Shown here one piece after another: positions 24,551-35,436 of a stretch of DNA of 64,000 nucleotides. Both the position numbers and the translations under genes were made by a program. The notes below the pieces were generated by a model. It had not been told where the DNA came from and did no database searches. It saw only the letters and a list, made by a program, of their open reading frames with translations. Source of the DNA: Sipunculus nudus (Eukaryota > Annelida > Sipuncula > Golfingiida > Sipunculidae); contig CM049309.1 in assembly GCA_026874595.1 (NCBI GenBank), positions 20,033,576 through 20,097,575 on the forward strand. Reading direction: 5' to 3'. How positions within the stretch are numbered: the first letter of the stretch is position 1; each line of letters opens with the position of its first letter.

Positions 24551-24905
24551 TGTGATCTATGCGGATGAATCGTATAACCTAGAAAGGTGAAACGTTTACA
24601 GACATATGCCGTTTACACTGTAGGAATGCAGTGACAAGTTTGGTATCGATATCTTTAATTGTTTTGGAATAATATGCAACGCACAAAATGTGACGTCAGC
24701 ATCTGTGAAAACTCAAGAAAGATAGACTATATTTATTTTTTTTCAGTTTTTCATTTCAGTTTTATAGTACCATAGATCTTCCCAAATTTTTTGACATAGA
24801 TAAACAGTTGAGTGGGAATGCTCAACATTGGAGAATAAGGGGGAGGATGGGAGACCGATAGGTGGAGATCCGTGACTGAGGTATGACAGTTACAAAAAGT
24901 CTTGA

Positions 24906-25113
24906 TACCTCCGCCAAGCCTAGCGGCGGGGGTTATGTTTTTGGGCGCGTTTGTTTGTCGGTCAGTTTGTCTGTTTGTCTGTTAGCAAGATAACACAAAA
25001 AGTTCTCAATGGGGTTTGAAACAATTTTCGGGATAGCTTGGCAATGATATACGGAACAATCGATAAAATTTTGTTGGCGATTAATGCGTTAATAACCCCG
25101 GAATGAGCTCTAG
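24906..25113 (+). mobile_element. CCTCCGCC-family Helentron-like element, internally deleted
   Basis: ACCTCCGCCAAGCCTAGCGG forms the 5' hairpin. A GTTATGTTTTTGGGCGCG region and repeated TTTGTCTGTTTG follow, which is the signature opening of this family. A CTAG lies at 25110-25113 after CCCCGGAATGAGCT. The usual 3' hairpin is missing, so the 3' limit is tentative. Confidence 0.5.
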
Positions 25114-25192
25114 TGTTTTATGGGAGATCTATTACATATTTCTGTACACAGGTGACGATATGGCCATATCTCGGGTAAGTCGTGACGTCATA

Positions 25193-25630
25193 GGCCGTAT
25201 CCGCACTTGGTATGCATTTAAACCGGTTTATACTAAACCGGATTACTTTAGTCTCGAAGTAGTCCGCTTTGCGTCCGCACTGTAGTTCGCTTCACAAATG
25301 CCTTAAGCGGTTTATACAACAAAACTTGAGATTTCTGTCCGCACTCCGAATCAGTCCTGCAACTGAGCGCTCTTCGCGCAACGCATCCTGGGCAACATCA
25401 AAGGTAGCGGTCAAGACCGTTCGCTGAAACAGGACTCATTCGGACTAGAAGCGGGTTTGCCTGTACGCACTTGAAACCGGTTTACTATAAACAGGACTAA
25501 ATTAAACCGGACTACTGTTGACCGCCTTTCAAGCGGACTACAGTAAACCGAACTGATGCGGATAAGTAGCCTAGTGCGGACAGAGTAAACCGAATCACGA
25601 TCCGCATTATTTGCTAGTGCGGACACGGCC
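25193..25630. mobile_element. GC-rich MITE with ATA target-site duplication
   Basis: The ends are GGCCGTATCCGCACTTG and, as reverse complement of the right end, GGCCGTGTCCGCACTAG. The triplet ATA flanks both sides directly (25190-25192 and 25631-25633). The 438-bp interior is full of AAACCGGTTTA and AGTCCGCTT motifs in both orientations, so the single strand could fold into a long imperfect hairpin. It encodes nothing. Confidence 0.8.
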
Positions 25631-25633
25631 ATA

Positions 25634-26141
25634 GAGGACAATAACGGCACTCCACATGTACGTGCCGTTTCCCTGAAAGGTTTCAGTAAATCAACGTACA
25701 GCAGGAGGGCCATTTTTGTTTTTCGTTGTTGTTATAGTCCTGGGCCATGTTGTAATAAGAAATTAAATGACTTGAGCTCCCCCAAAGCCCCACCCCACGG
25801 AAGATTGGCAAAATAACCCCGACTTAGTCAAGTTATTTCTTCAGCAGTAACGTGTAAGATTCCTTATGTACTGAATATGGACTGTGTGATGAGAGATTTC
25901 ATATGAACCTGCACGGCGGCATACATTTTTCCCCATGTGTTGCCCCTGGATACCTTCCGGAAACTTAAAAATTCTCTCCATGTAGCGATCGTTTTTCAGA
26001 ATACGCATTCCGCATGCCGAATCCGCGCCGGATCCCACCTTCTTTATTTCTCCATACGTAAACCGATTTTATACGCATCCCCTATTCAGTACATAAGATA
26101 TCTAACCTTGAGTCAAATTAATTCGACTTAATCTGTTAATT
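25634..26141. other. Non-coding stretch
   Basis: No gene or repeat recognised. Two overlapping frames on opposite strands at 25841-26131 lack identifiable domains. Confidence 0.4.
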
Positions 26142-26397
26142 ACCTCCGCATAGAGGCAGGGGTTATGTTTTTGCGGGCATTGTTTTTTTTTTGTCTGTTA
26201 GCAACATTAGTAAAAAAGTTATTGACAGATTTTGAAGAAATCTTCAGGATAGCTCGGCAATGGTCGAAGGAAAAATAATTAAATTTTGATATGGATAGCA
26301 TTCTTGATCCAAGAATATTTGCTGCTTATCTGACAGTTCCATTTAGGGGTAATGAGCTGCCTTGGCGGAGGCCTGCGCTCTCTGAGTTCTTTTCTAG
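26142..26397 (+). mobile_element. CCTCCGCC-family Helentron-like element, complete short copy
   Basis: The copy starts at ACCTCCGCATAGAGGCAGGG and continues with GGGTTATGTTTTTG and TTTGTCTGTTAGCAAC. It ends with CTTGGCGGAGGCCTGCGC, TCTCTGAGTTC and TTTTCTAG before TTATT. The CTTGGCGGAGG near the 3' end is the inverted partner of the 5' CCTCCGCC. This sub-terminal repeat plus the CTAG end fits a Helentron or Helitron derivative. Confidence 0.65.
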
Positions 26398-27390
26398 TTA
26401 TTATTATTATTATTTCTTTTTATGTCATTTTAATTGTTCATGAATATTTAAATTTAAACATATGTTATGTAGCATCCCATAAAATTCCAACAACTATCAC
26501 CACCTATCACTACAAGGTTTAATCTAAGTTATTTCGAGGAATGATAGATATTTTGGAAGCCATTTTAGATTATTAATGTCTTATTGTTGCATCGTAGTAT
26601 ATAAGCATTTCCGTGGAAGTTTTTTGTCCACAATTTATGCCATGTAGACTTCTTAGTGGTTTCGTAGAACTTCGTAACCTTCAATATCGGTCCTGTTTGT
26701 AGGGCATCAGGAGACCAACTTATGAAAGTTGGAACGCCCCTTGACACGTGCTTATGTTCCCTTACATTCATAATGTTCTGTTACCTATTGTTGCTATCTG
26801 TTAAGATATATGATGGCGATAAAACACGTATGGGACAAGATTGGTATAAAGAGGAGGTAGATTTAGCATTTCACCAATTTGTCCAGAGACTCCTAAGAGG
26901 AAACATGGACGATTCGACCGCCACGCTCCATTGCGTTCTTAAACACTCCAACACGATTTGTTAAGATGCCCAAGTTCCACTTCGCATGACAACACTCTGA
27001 AACAATTGTTACAAAATCGTCATGATCGTGGCTACATTCTGAGCAGGTTTAAAATTTTGGCGAGATCATAAAGATGTCTCACGATCATGGAGAACCCTCG
27101 CGATCACCACGATATTGATCTACGATCTGTCACGCTCTGTAAGAAGAATGCGATCTTAAAACGATTTGAAATATAAATGACCAAATCGTGGTAATCGTAG
27201 TCTGGTGTTAACGCAGCATAATATGCACCAGTGACGCAGTCGCGTCCACTTTGCCCGAGTCAGACTGCAAGTCCGAGTAAAAGCTTTTGAGGTTCTTGTC
27301 CAAGTGTGCCTCCTTCGAGTCCGAGTCCAAAATGTCTGATTTAAAAGCACTTTAAATTATGAATCAGCCATCATCATGTACATAATATTG
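26398..27390. other. Non-coding stretch with CGATC-rich segment
   Basis: The part at about 26980-27210 contains many short ATCGTG/CACGAT motifs in both orientations and may be a decayed palindromic element, but I cannot find its ends. No gene is recognised. Confidence 0.35.
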
Positions 27391-28259
27391 TGTTACAGAT
27401 GTCTATTTTATTGTATGCAGCAGTCTTACATGTGTATGTGCATCGCTAGCGTTTGCCGTTGCTGTGGCGGCATAGCCCGGCCCACGCGTGGGGTCTGACG
27501 TATAAACAGCGGTCATACTAGTCTGGGGCTTTCTCGCCTGGCCGAGCCTTGCCGGCCCATTTGTGAACCCCGATATGTAGAAAACAGCGTTCTTTGTTCG
27601 AGATGTTTCCTGTAACGTGTGTATTGTTCTTTAGATTGTACGGGAAAAGGACAGTTCTCGGCTTGAGGTGAAATTTATAAATAAGTGGCTGTGTTATAGA
27701 GCAGGGAGAGAGGAGAGATATATTCCAGCGGACAGAGAAGAGTGTAAGACAGTTTGCGGACCTTTTCCGATAATTGCGGCAGTTATAGCTTTTCGTCGAA
27801 TTTGTAACGGATTTTATATAGTCTTCAGTTTGCCTTTGGGATCACTATCAGAATTTCACTTTTGGATTACAACAAACCGATTTTGTGATTGAACTGGACT
27901 ATTATTCTCTGAGAAGATTTATGTGAACTGTTCATCTGGATTATATGCTTTAAAGGACTTTTTGTCGCTGTGACAGTGGTGGTATCCAGGTACTGTACAC
28001 TTTATTTATATACTTGTATTGATTGACTGTTGTACTGTTGTTATCCTGTGTATATGTATTGATTTAGTGTTTTGTAATGTTAGAATTGTTTTAAGAATAA
28101 ATTATAATTATTTGTAAACAAAAAACCACTGACTTCTTTATTCATTTCCCTAAACATTTCACACTGTCTAGGTTACAGAATCTGATTTTTTTTTAATCAC
28201 CATAACAAAATATATGCTCGTGACGACTACATGATCTGTTGTTATTAGGTTCCGTTACA
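27391..28259 (+). mobile_element. Probable solo LTR of an LTR retrotransposon
   Basis: The segment begins TGTTACAGATG and ends TTCCGTTACA, so it has TG...CA termini with short inverted ends (TGTTAC/GTTACA). It is flanked by ATTG on both sides (27387-27390 and 28260-28263), a 4-bp target duplication. Inside, a TTATAAATAAGTGG TATA-like site lies near 27675 and an AATAAA poly(A) signal near 28095. No internal retroviral-type coding region adjoins it. Length (869 bp) and spacing fit an LTR, and orientation is inferred from the TATA-to-poly(A) order. Confidence 0.6.
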
Positions 28260-31200
28260 ATTGAATAACATTTTAATCCCAAAGCAGAGACTAAGTTCGG
28301 AATATAGTCTTAACTTGTTTTTTTTTTAATATTTTGTCATTAGTTCGCACATATAAGTCTGTTTGGAAAGTTGTCGAACCTGATAGTCGGGCCTCACGTG
28401 ACAGTTTTTTTACTTGACTCGAGATGGGATAGGCCTGATTACTCGAGTCAAAGGTCTCTCGAGTCAAACTCCAAACCCGTGTCTGTGAAAAAATGGACTC
28501 GAGTTCGGACTCATGAAAATGAAATTTATACTTTAGATAAAATATTCCAGGCATGATTGCACGGATTTTTTTTTTAATTTGGCAGGGTTATTGATCATGG
28601 ATAGCCGTTTCATATATGAAAGTCTGGGGGTGCGATCTTCATTTTCATTAATTTTAAAACATTTATTAAATTTTTTTTGCACTCAGAAATTCCGGCTGGC
28701 AAGTTGTTAACAAGGCACAAATTGTAACCGCTTGAACTGTAAACGTCTTACTTAAATCTAGGTAGATAAGTAACGCTTATGCACTCTAAAATTTTAACAT
28801 TACTGATTGTTCAAGTCAGCTGAGCGTCATAACTCATGGGTCACTTGTATTCTTCACCTTCTTATGAAGGCTGAAAAGCAAGATTTAAATTTTTTTTTAA
28901 TTAATTTTTTTTAATTATTTTTTTTATTCAGTGTTGACATTTTCAGCTTAATTTAAAATGCCTAAAATAAAACAATCCAAAGACATGTACAGAAAACAAA
29001 GGAAACAGGGACAGGGGCCTATTAAGAATGTTGATTGATATCAAACGGTGCAAAAGTTACAATATTGTGGTCTTTGGAATCAGGAATGAAGGTATATATG
29101 GTCACAATAACTAACTTCAGGTTTTTTTTTCAAACAAGTCTTATTGTACCTTACAGTGACAACAGTTTACTTCTGTTTGAATTCCATAGAGGACAGCTTT
29201 ATGTAGTCTAAATTGTTTAAAAAATTACAAATTGCATTTTATTGTAATTCACAAAAGATTTTTTTCTTGCAAATTCGTGAGGCTGAAATTGATTTTCTTG
29301 TGATTCGCGTCTTTGTATCCAGATATGCAGCAGCCCCGATTATCAGGGACAGACCATATGATCAAAGTCCATCCATGCAAGGAATTTTCAATTTCAGCTG
29401 ATCAGCAGGAAAGGTTTGCAAATATTTGACTACTGTGAACTGCCTGATGTCAACAGCTTACAAATGATTATCAGTGAAGAATTAATAAAATGATTGATGG
29501 ACAATTTAGTCCCTCAGAAGTTTTAATTGTTCATTAATGATATGTTACTGGCTGAGGTCATGTGATCAGCAATTAAAATATTTGTTTTTTTTTTGTTTAT
29601 CTATATGTCCATACACTGTCTCTAAAAGTTGAGTGAGACTGCAGTAAATTTTGAATCGTGCCATTGGGATGGATAGGCGAGATTTAAGTGTGGATCTTGC
29701 ACTAAATCCAGCCAAATTTGTATCTTTTGTCTGCTGTTCTGTTCGCATTTACAGAATAAATTCTTTAAAAAATCATCCCCCCCCCTCAAACCTTTAATTA
29801 CTTTTTCTTGGGTCATGGTCAAAATATCAACAAAACTCCATTTTGAGGTGCAAGGTTTCTAGGTTTTCCTCGAAAATAAGTATTCATGAATGTTGGATAT
29901 AATTCTTTGCCCTAAAATAAAGTTTCACTTAACAAAAGACATAACTCCCTTTGAAAAAATTGACAGTATATTTTGCAAAGATTAAGGCAAAGGATTACAA
30001 AATGAATGGTGTCCACTTTTCCAGATAAAAAATAGTTAGTGACATTCGCTACCATCGAACCGTTGACGTATTGTTCAAATAAAGTGCGCATGCGCGTCCT
30101 AATCAAGGGGACATCCGGCCACAACACGCAGAGGGCGTCAATGCAAGTTGGGGGGGGGGGGGGGGGGATAAATATATAAATCCCTCCCCCACTTTTTTGC
30201 AAGGGGCGGATGGTCAATGTAATTATTCCCACCCCTCAGTTATTCAGATAATAATATTTATATACTGATAATGAAATATATTTATTATTAGACTATGGTT
30301 GAATTTCTTAGATTACTATGAATTATTATATTTCTAAACAAGGTTTAGAGTTAACTTTTACTTGAAACAGACCATTTTTAAATCTTGTACTGAACTGTAA
30401 TATATTTGAAATGTGTCACAGACAATAAAAGGTCAATAAAAAAGTTATCCCAATTTTGACTCCCCCCCCCCCCCCCCCCCCCCACACGCACACACAGGTG
30501 CGAATCCTCCCCGATCCTTGAAGATAAATTTACACCACAGACAACAAGAGTTCCACCTGGAACCTTATTTTGAGTTTTGATCAGGGCAAGAATCTCCAAG
30601 TTCAAGAACAATTTACTCAGAAAATCCGCAACAATTTATACATGAAATGATATTAAAAAAACTGGAACGAATGAACATCCATTTTAAGCAAATAATTAAT
30701 ACTTTGAATGTGATTATTTAAAAAAAATCACCAGTGCTTCATATTCGTTCATGATATGGCAACGTATTTTTTGTATAACACATAACAATATTATTGTCGC
30801 ACGAGGCATTCTCGGCATACACACACCCACACATTATACCATTTGTTTTTGGTGAATATATGTCTCTCATATACATCTCATATTTCATTTCAAATAAATT
30901 TGCGTACAGTCAATAACATAAATAAGAAAATTTGAACGATTACATTTTACTCGAGAAAAGATTACCATAACCAAAAAGTGAGGTGTCTTCACAAATAATT
31001 ACAAATAACAAACAAACAATGCGATCCTGATTACTCCTCGTACTCTGTCTATTATGACCCGTCATCAGACATTATATAAGAACTTATTTGTATTCTGATA
31101 TATGAAGTAGTGGATACTTTTTAGTGACGCCATTTAGTCATATATTATTACACCTTTGTGCATAAATTTCTCCTGGCCTTGATAGGCATTTGTTAGGACC

Positions 31201-31602
31201 AAGTATGTGCTCGTATACCAGGTATTAGATATTGGGTCCGGATTAGACATAAAGCTAATGTATGTGTATATTACCTTTATCCATGTGCATTGCGCATCCC
31301 CGTGTGAGCATGCTCGTCGGGTAATCTGCTGCAGTAAAAAAAAGCTGACTCAGCATGCTGGGTGTGGGGAAGTGTAATTCGATACAATCCAGAGGCACCC
31401 ACAGGAACCATACCTCCCTGGATCATTTTTAAAGGAGGGGCAGATTATTACAATTGCAGAAAAAAATGAGAAAAAAATTCTGTGTTTAGGTACTTACACA
31501 GCATAACAGCAGTTACCGATTATAATATATTCCATCAATGGGTGGAAACTAAAACTTTGGCTGTTATTATTTCAGACGTATATAAACTTCATTATCTTAA
31601 AT
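28260..31602. other. Non-coding stretch with family fragments and G/C homopolymers
   Basis: A 3' end of the AGCTCAGC family occurs at about 28812-28852 (AAGTCAGCTGAGCGTCATAA, then CTCATGGGTCACTTGT). An 18-base G run lies at 30150-30167 and a 22-base C run at 30462-30483. Both runs sit beside a CGTCAAT or TAAATTTA motif repeated elsewhere in the window. Nothing else is recognised. Confidence 0.5.
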
Positions 31603-31802
31603 GGATTCTACAAATAGTTATAATAACTAATCAATGAACTCTCCATGGCTCAGATGGTGAAGTTCGGTAATACTAAAAGGTGGAGGAAACCGGAGAACAC
31701 GGAGAAAACCTCCATTATTAGACGGGCCACTATGACCCACATCACATAGCCAAGCCAGGAGTCCTATAGCCGTGTGTTGCCCCCTCGACTGTCCATTTCC
31801 TT
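31603..31802 (-). mobile_element. tRNA-derived SINE (family 1, minus copy)
   Basis: On the minus strand: ACAGTCGAGGGGGCAACACA head, then GTGTTCTCCGGTTTCCTCC, then GAGCCATGGAGAGTTCATTG and GATTAGTTATTATAACTATT. All align in order with the plus copy at 24317-24550. The B-box part of the tRNA head is reduced by a small deletion, so this copy is probably inactive. Confidence 0.75.
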
Positions 31803-32287
31803 CAAACTCTATCGTCACAGTTTTACACTAAAATGAATAACATCATGACAAAAACTAACATTTACATTTCATAACCCTCTGGTTTCCCTGAATCTTAAGG
31901 CAAGGTGATACATAACGTCTGCCAAGGGCTGCCAGCCTCAGTTTGATTGCTGCATATTTTGAATATTTATGATAAAACAACCAATCAGCAGCTTTTATAT
32001 CAATTTTTTTATATTCAGTGATCTTCTTTTCATCATGGACATCATTAAAAACAAATGGAAGGGTAATGTTTCAATTTACAATAATGACAAATTACATAAC
32101 ATAAACATCCACATACTAATTACTGAATGAAAATCAGACTAAAAGATATGTAAGAAAAAAAATGACTGTCATTAATTACATAGCACCTATTATTCTAAGC
32201 TCTATATCCACATATGCACGTGTAGTTGCGTAGATTGAGTTCTGTGGGCACAAAGAAGAAAAACATATAACATGATTAAAGCCTTTT
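31803..32287. other. AT-rich non-coding stretch
   Basis: No gene or repeat recognised. Confidence 0.4.
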
Positions 32288-33240
32288 TCACTCCATATTA
32301 GGTAGAATTGGTTTCCACTTTTCCTCATGTAGAATATATTTATATGTTTTATCTGCAAATTTAGGTTCTAGATATTCAATATTCGTCAGTTGCTTTACCA
32401 ACTGGTTCAATGACGGAGGCCCGAAGTTTAAACTGTTAATAAAGACGGTGAATTTAAACAACAATAACATATTTACAAGGTTTTCACATTCAGATTTTGC
32501 AACATCTATGTACATTATTTCTGGGCTTAGAGTTGGCATTGTTATTTTTTTTCAGCCCAACTCTTAATTTGTAAATAAAACTTAATTGATTTGTTGCATT
32601 CACAGAATAAATAATGAATAGATACGTTTGCAATAAAACAATAGGAACATCTCTTTGTGTCGGTGTTCTTCCACCAGTATGGATTTACATTAACAGCAAG
32701 TATGCCATGTAGAATTCCAAACTGAAACTGTTTGAGGTACATATCTAACGCAGTCTTATAAAATAGATTAATAGCCTGTTGCAAGTTAATAATTTTATTT
32801 GTTTTGCAGTTTTTCTCCAAATGCATGTACAGAGACTTTATTCATTAACATTATGTCGTATATACACTTAAAACAGGTGTTCTTTAAATTTAGAGTAACA
32901 TCCTTAAAAGATTTTACTGCAGGTATTGGTAAAGAGAGATCACTGGTTGGTATTCCTTGATCATTAATCATATCTTACCATTTTTCTGGAATTGCGTTAT
33001 GCAAGGCCATCCAATGGATGTAATAGTTGTAATAATTTGTGTGGTCATTTGGCATTATTTCATTTAGTTTCCGTTTTTCACCCCTCTCCTTGTACGAATC
33101 CTAGACATATTTTATACCGTGTTCATCAAAATATATAAAGTAGGCCGACCTGTCTCCTATCTAAATATATTTATTGTTCCAAAAAGATTGTTATAAGGTA
33201 TAGGACTTCCATATATGAAAATAGCGTAAAAAAACAGGTT
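32288..33240 (-). pseudogene. Decayed LINE (non-LTR retrotransposon) ORF2, C-terminal part
   Basis: On the minus strand, conceptual translation with several stops and frame changes gives a run of elements typical of L1/Tx1-type ORF2 C-termini. These are a WNNKYI-IGDRSAYFIYFDE block near 33180-33120, then GIKYV-DSYKE, then NYYNYYIHWMALHNAIPEKW near 33030-32980. A Cys-His knuckle follows (CSYC...HYLFCEC, in 32542-32826), and a hydrophobic-basic tail ends KWKPILPN near 32290. The catalytic reverse transcriptase and endonuclease are not seen. It is a dead 5'-truncated copy. Confidence 0.7.
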
Positions 33241-33989
33241 ATTCTTCTTTAAATACTACTGGATCATCATTGCCACAAATATTTTTAATTCCACCAAACG
33301 ATTTTAAATATAGATTGGGTATTTTTCGGTGTCCTTCATTATAATTTTCCTGATCCACATAATTCTTTGTGTTTCTATGTTCGTCTGAGGACCAGGCATA
33401 CTGATACCCCTTATTCATAACAAATAATGATGACATTATATTTGATTTTTGGTATTCTGCCATTCCATAAGTCTGTCATCACATTTTTAACTGTTTTGAT
33501 GAATTCCTTCATCGGTTCTAAAAAACCTCAGTAACATATGTCATTTTAAAATTCCCAAAGACATTAATACCGTATTTCTACCGAATATAGTTAAAGAACA
33601 TTGTTTCCACAAGCTTAGAAGTGTTTTATTTTTCTATAATCACACTATGGAAAACTGATGTGTTTGACAAATTATTATTGTTTGTTTACCAGATTCAAAG
33701 GATTTTAGTGCCTCCGTTGTCAGGTTAACCCATTTGAAACCGTTAAAGGTTTCATTCACTAAAGACTTTGCCATCCACGCGGCTTCACACTTCACTTGAA
33801 CTGATGTCAGTGTAGAATATTTCTTTAACACAGAACATAATGAATTTATGGAATATGTGTCTTTATAATAATGCGTTGCATTAACCGCAAAAATGCACTG
33901 TGCGGATCCTCGGTGTGTTACCAACCCCATTACTATGTCTTACCACTTAGGATCAAAAACAAAACGTACTCATTTGTGAGTTATACACG
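33241..33989. other. Unrecognised short frames upstream of the LINE remnant
   Basis: Two minus-strand frames, 33239-33463 (74 aa) and 33640-33930 (96 aa), read in the direction of the LINE remnant. Neither shows a reverse-transcriptase motif. They could be diverged parts of the same retroelement or unrelated sequence. Confidence 0.3.
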
Positions 33990-34160
33990 GCTGTGGGGAA
34001 CAGCCTACCCATGAAGCCTGCAGTGCTCTCCACGGGATTGCGCCGATCGTGAAAAATTTCAACGCTCCTCGCCTGAGATGAAAACCACAGACCTCCCGGC
34101 CTTAATTCCTGCGCTTGAGTCCTGTGCTCTATCCCTAAACCACAAAAACCGGTCTTCTTT
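33990..34160 (-). mobile_element. tRNA-derived SINE, minus copy of the family at 9325
   Basis: On the minus strand: TTTTGTGGTTTAGGGATAGA with GCACAGGACTC (A-box region), CCGGGAGGTCTGTGGTTTTC (degenerate B box), then GGCGAGGAGCGTTGAAATTT and TTCACGATCGG. The order and spacing match the copy at 9325-9445. It lies just downstream of the GPCR stop codon. Confidence 0.6.
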
Positions 34161-34277
34161 GCATCTCACTCTTTGGAAATGATCTGTCATTTTATGAACT
34201 TAGCGCCAGATTCATAAGAGCACACTTATATTGAATAGATTATAGTGTCAGTCGACCGGCGGGAAAATTCTTTTTTT

Positions 34278-35213
34278 TCAGTTATCTTGGTTAGACATTC
34301 GTATTTGTTCACCATTATCGTTCGGAGACATGTTTCCTGGAGCAAAATCGTTCGATTTACACATTTTTCTCTTCAAGGCGCGCCTTACTGAGGATTTGAG
34401 TCTTAAATAGAAGACACAGTTCCAGATACTATGAGTGTAACCGAACCAGAAGATCCAGAAATTGACTTTATCAATTATGATTAAGATCAAAGCTGGCACC
34501 AGAAAAACAGTATAGATAACACAGAGTCCAACGATAGCTCGTGCCGACTTAAAGGCTAATAGTGTCGGGTTTGGCAAAGTCTGCTCGTTACCCGGTAGTA
34601 TTAGACGCCTGTCTTTAATGATCTGTTTTACAACAGTCACGAAGATTATCGCATTACTAACGATAAGGGTAACAAGAGACACAACAAGCACAAGTGGAGC
34701 TTCAATGCGCGGATAGAACACACCACCCATTGTAGCGTAGCTGATTTTGATGACTGGGTTAAATTTGATTGTGCCGAATATTGCATGGGGTGAAGCCAAC
34801 GCCGCAGACAACAGCCATATTACTAGAACAGTCACTCGAATACGCTTTTTTGTCACGAGTACCGACGAACGAAGAGGTTTGATTATAATCAACATCTTCA
34901 TAGACGATAACGTCGCAGTCGAAAACAGGGATAAGCGCATACAAAAGGCACCACTTACTCTGTGCAGGCGCAGAAGAGCTTCAGGCGGCTGGTTCACATC
35001 AATCCAAGTCAGAACGGTACTAATCAATCCAAAAGTTAGACCCAACAAGAAATAACTGAAAAAAATTGTTAAAACCAACGGTGTCAATTTTTCTTTCATT
35101 AATTTTTTCTCCCAAAATATTCCGAGAAGCGAGCACATGTTCAGTATTACAAGTCCGCATGTTATCACTGTGACCACAACATCTTTAACGGTTTCTGTAG
35201 ACTCCATACTCAT
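34278..35213 (-). CDS. Class A (rhodopsin-like) G-protein-coupled receptor, divergent orphan
   Basis: A single uninterrupted frame of 311 codons encodes seven predicted membrane helices, at about residues 12-33, 43-68, 84-110, 126-146, 172-196, 224-248 and 252-271. A basic helix-8-like tail (RLKSSVRRALKRKM) and a ~27-residue polar C-terminus follow. Kept class A features are N25 in TM1, PLR after TM3, W133 and P142 in TM4, P240 in TM6 and NCVFY (265-269) in place of NPxxY. The DRY site reads MKM (105-107), no Asp is visible in TM2, and no cysteine pair for the usual extracellular disulfide is evident. The N-terminus is only ~11 residues with no signal peptide. The ligand is unknown. Intronless, diverged receptors of this kind are common in lophotrochozoan expansions. 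The ATG at 35213 is the first in frame, with Met3 as an alternative. Confidence 0.85.
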   Translation of the reverse strand: MSMESTETVKDVVVTVITCGLVILNMCSLLGIFWEKKLMKEKLTPLVLTIFFSYFLLGLTFGLISTVLTWIDVNQPPEALLRLHRVSGAFCMRLSLFSTATLSSMKMLIIIKPLRSSVLVTKKRIRVTVLVIWLLSAALASPHAIFGTIKFNPVIKISYATMGGVFYPRIEAPLVLVVSLVTLIVSNAIIFVTVVKQIIKDRRLILPGNEQTLPNPTLLAFKSARAIVGLCVIYTVFLVPALILIIIDKVNFWIFWFGYTHSIWNCVFYLRLKSSVRRALKRKMCKSNDFAPGNMSPNDNGEQIRMSNQDN

Positions 35214-35424
35214 CGGTGCAGTTAATTATTTCCAGATCTTGAAAAAAATCAGCTAATTTTCGTCTGATGCAAGAATAGGCTTATTCTGACCCAAGTCCAG
35301 TCGTTTAGCCGATGAAGACGTTTTCTTGGTGGTGCAGAAGGTCAATCTAGTGTCTCATCGTGTTAACAGATTCAAAACATTTGTGATACGTATACACGTG
35401 TAATCTTGACTGCTGTGGTGACTG

Positions 35425-35436
35425 CGCTATATATGC
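35425..35436 (-). promoter_or_regulatory. Possible TATA box for the GPCR gene
   Basis: The minus strand reads GCATATATAGCGC about 215 bp upstream of the GPCR ATG, in a locally GC-richer context. Position and sequence suit a core promoter with a ~180-nt leader. TATA-like strings are frequent in this AT-rich DNA, so the call is tentative. Confidence 0.25.

Noticed and set aside
30378-30611. Gly-rich minus-strand frame
   Set aside because: Its Gly run is translated from the C homopolymer at 30462-30483.
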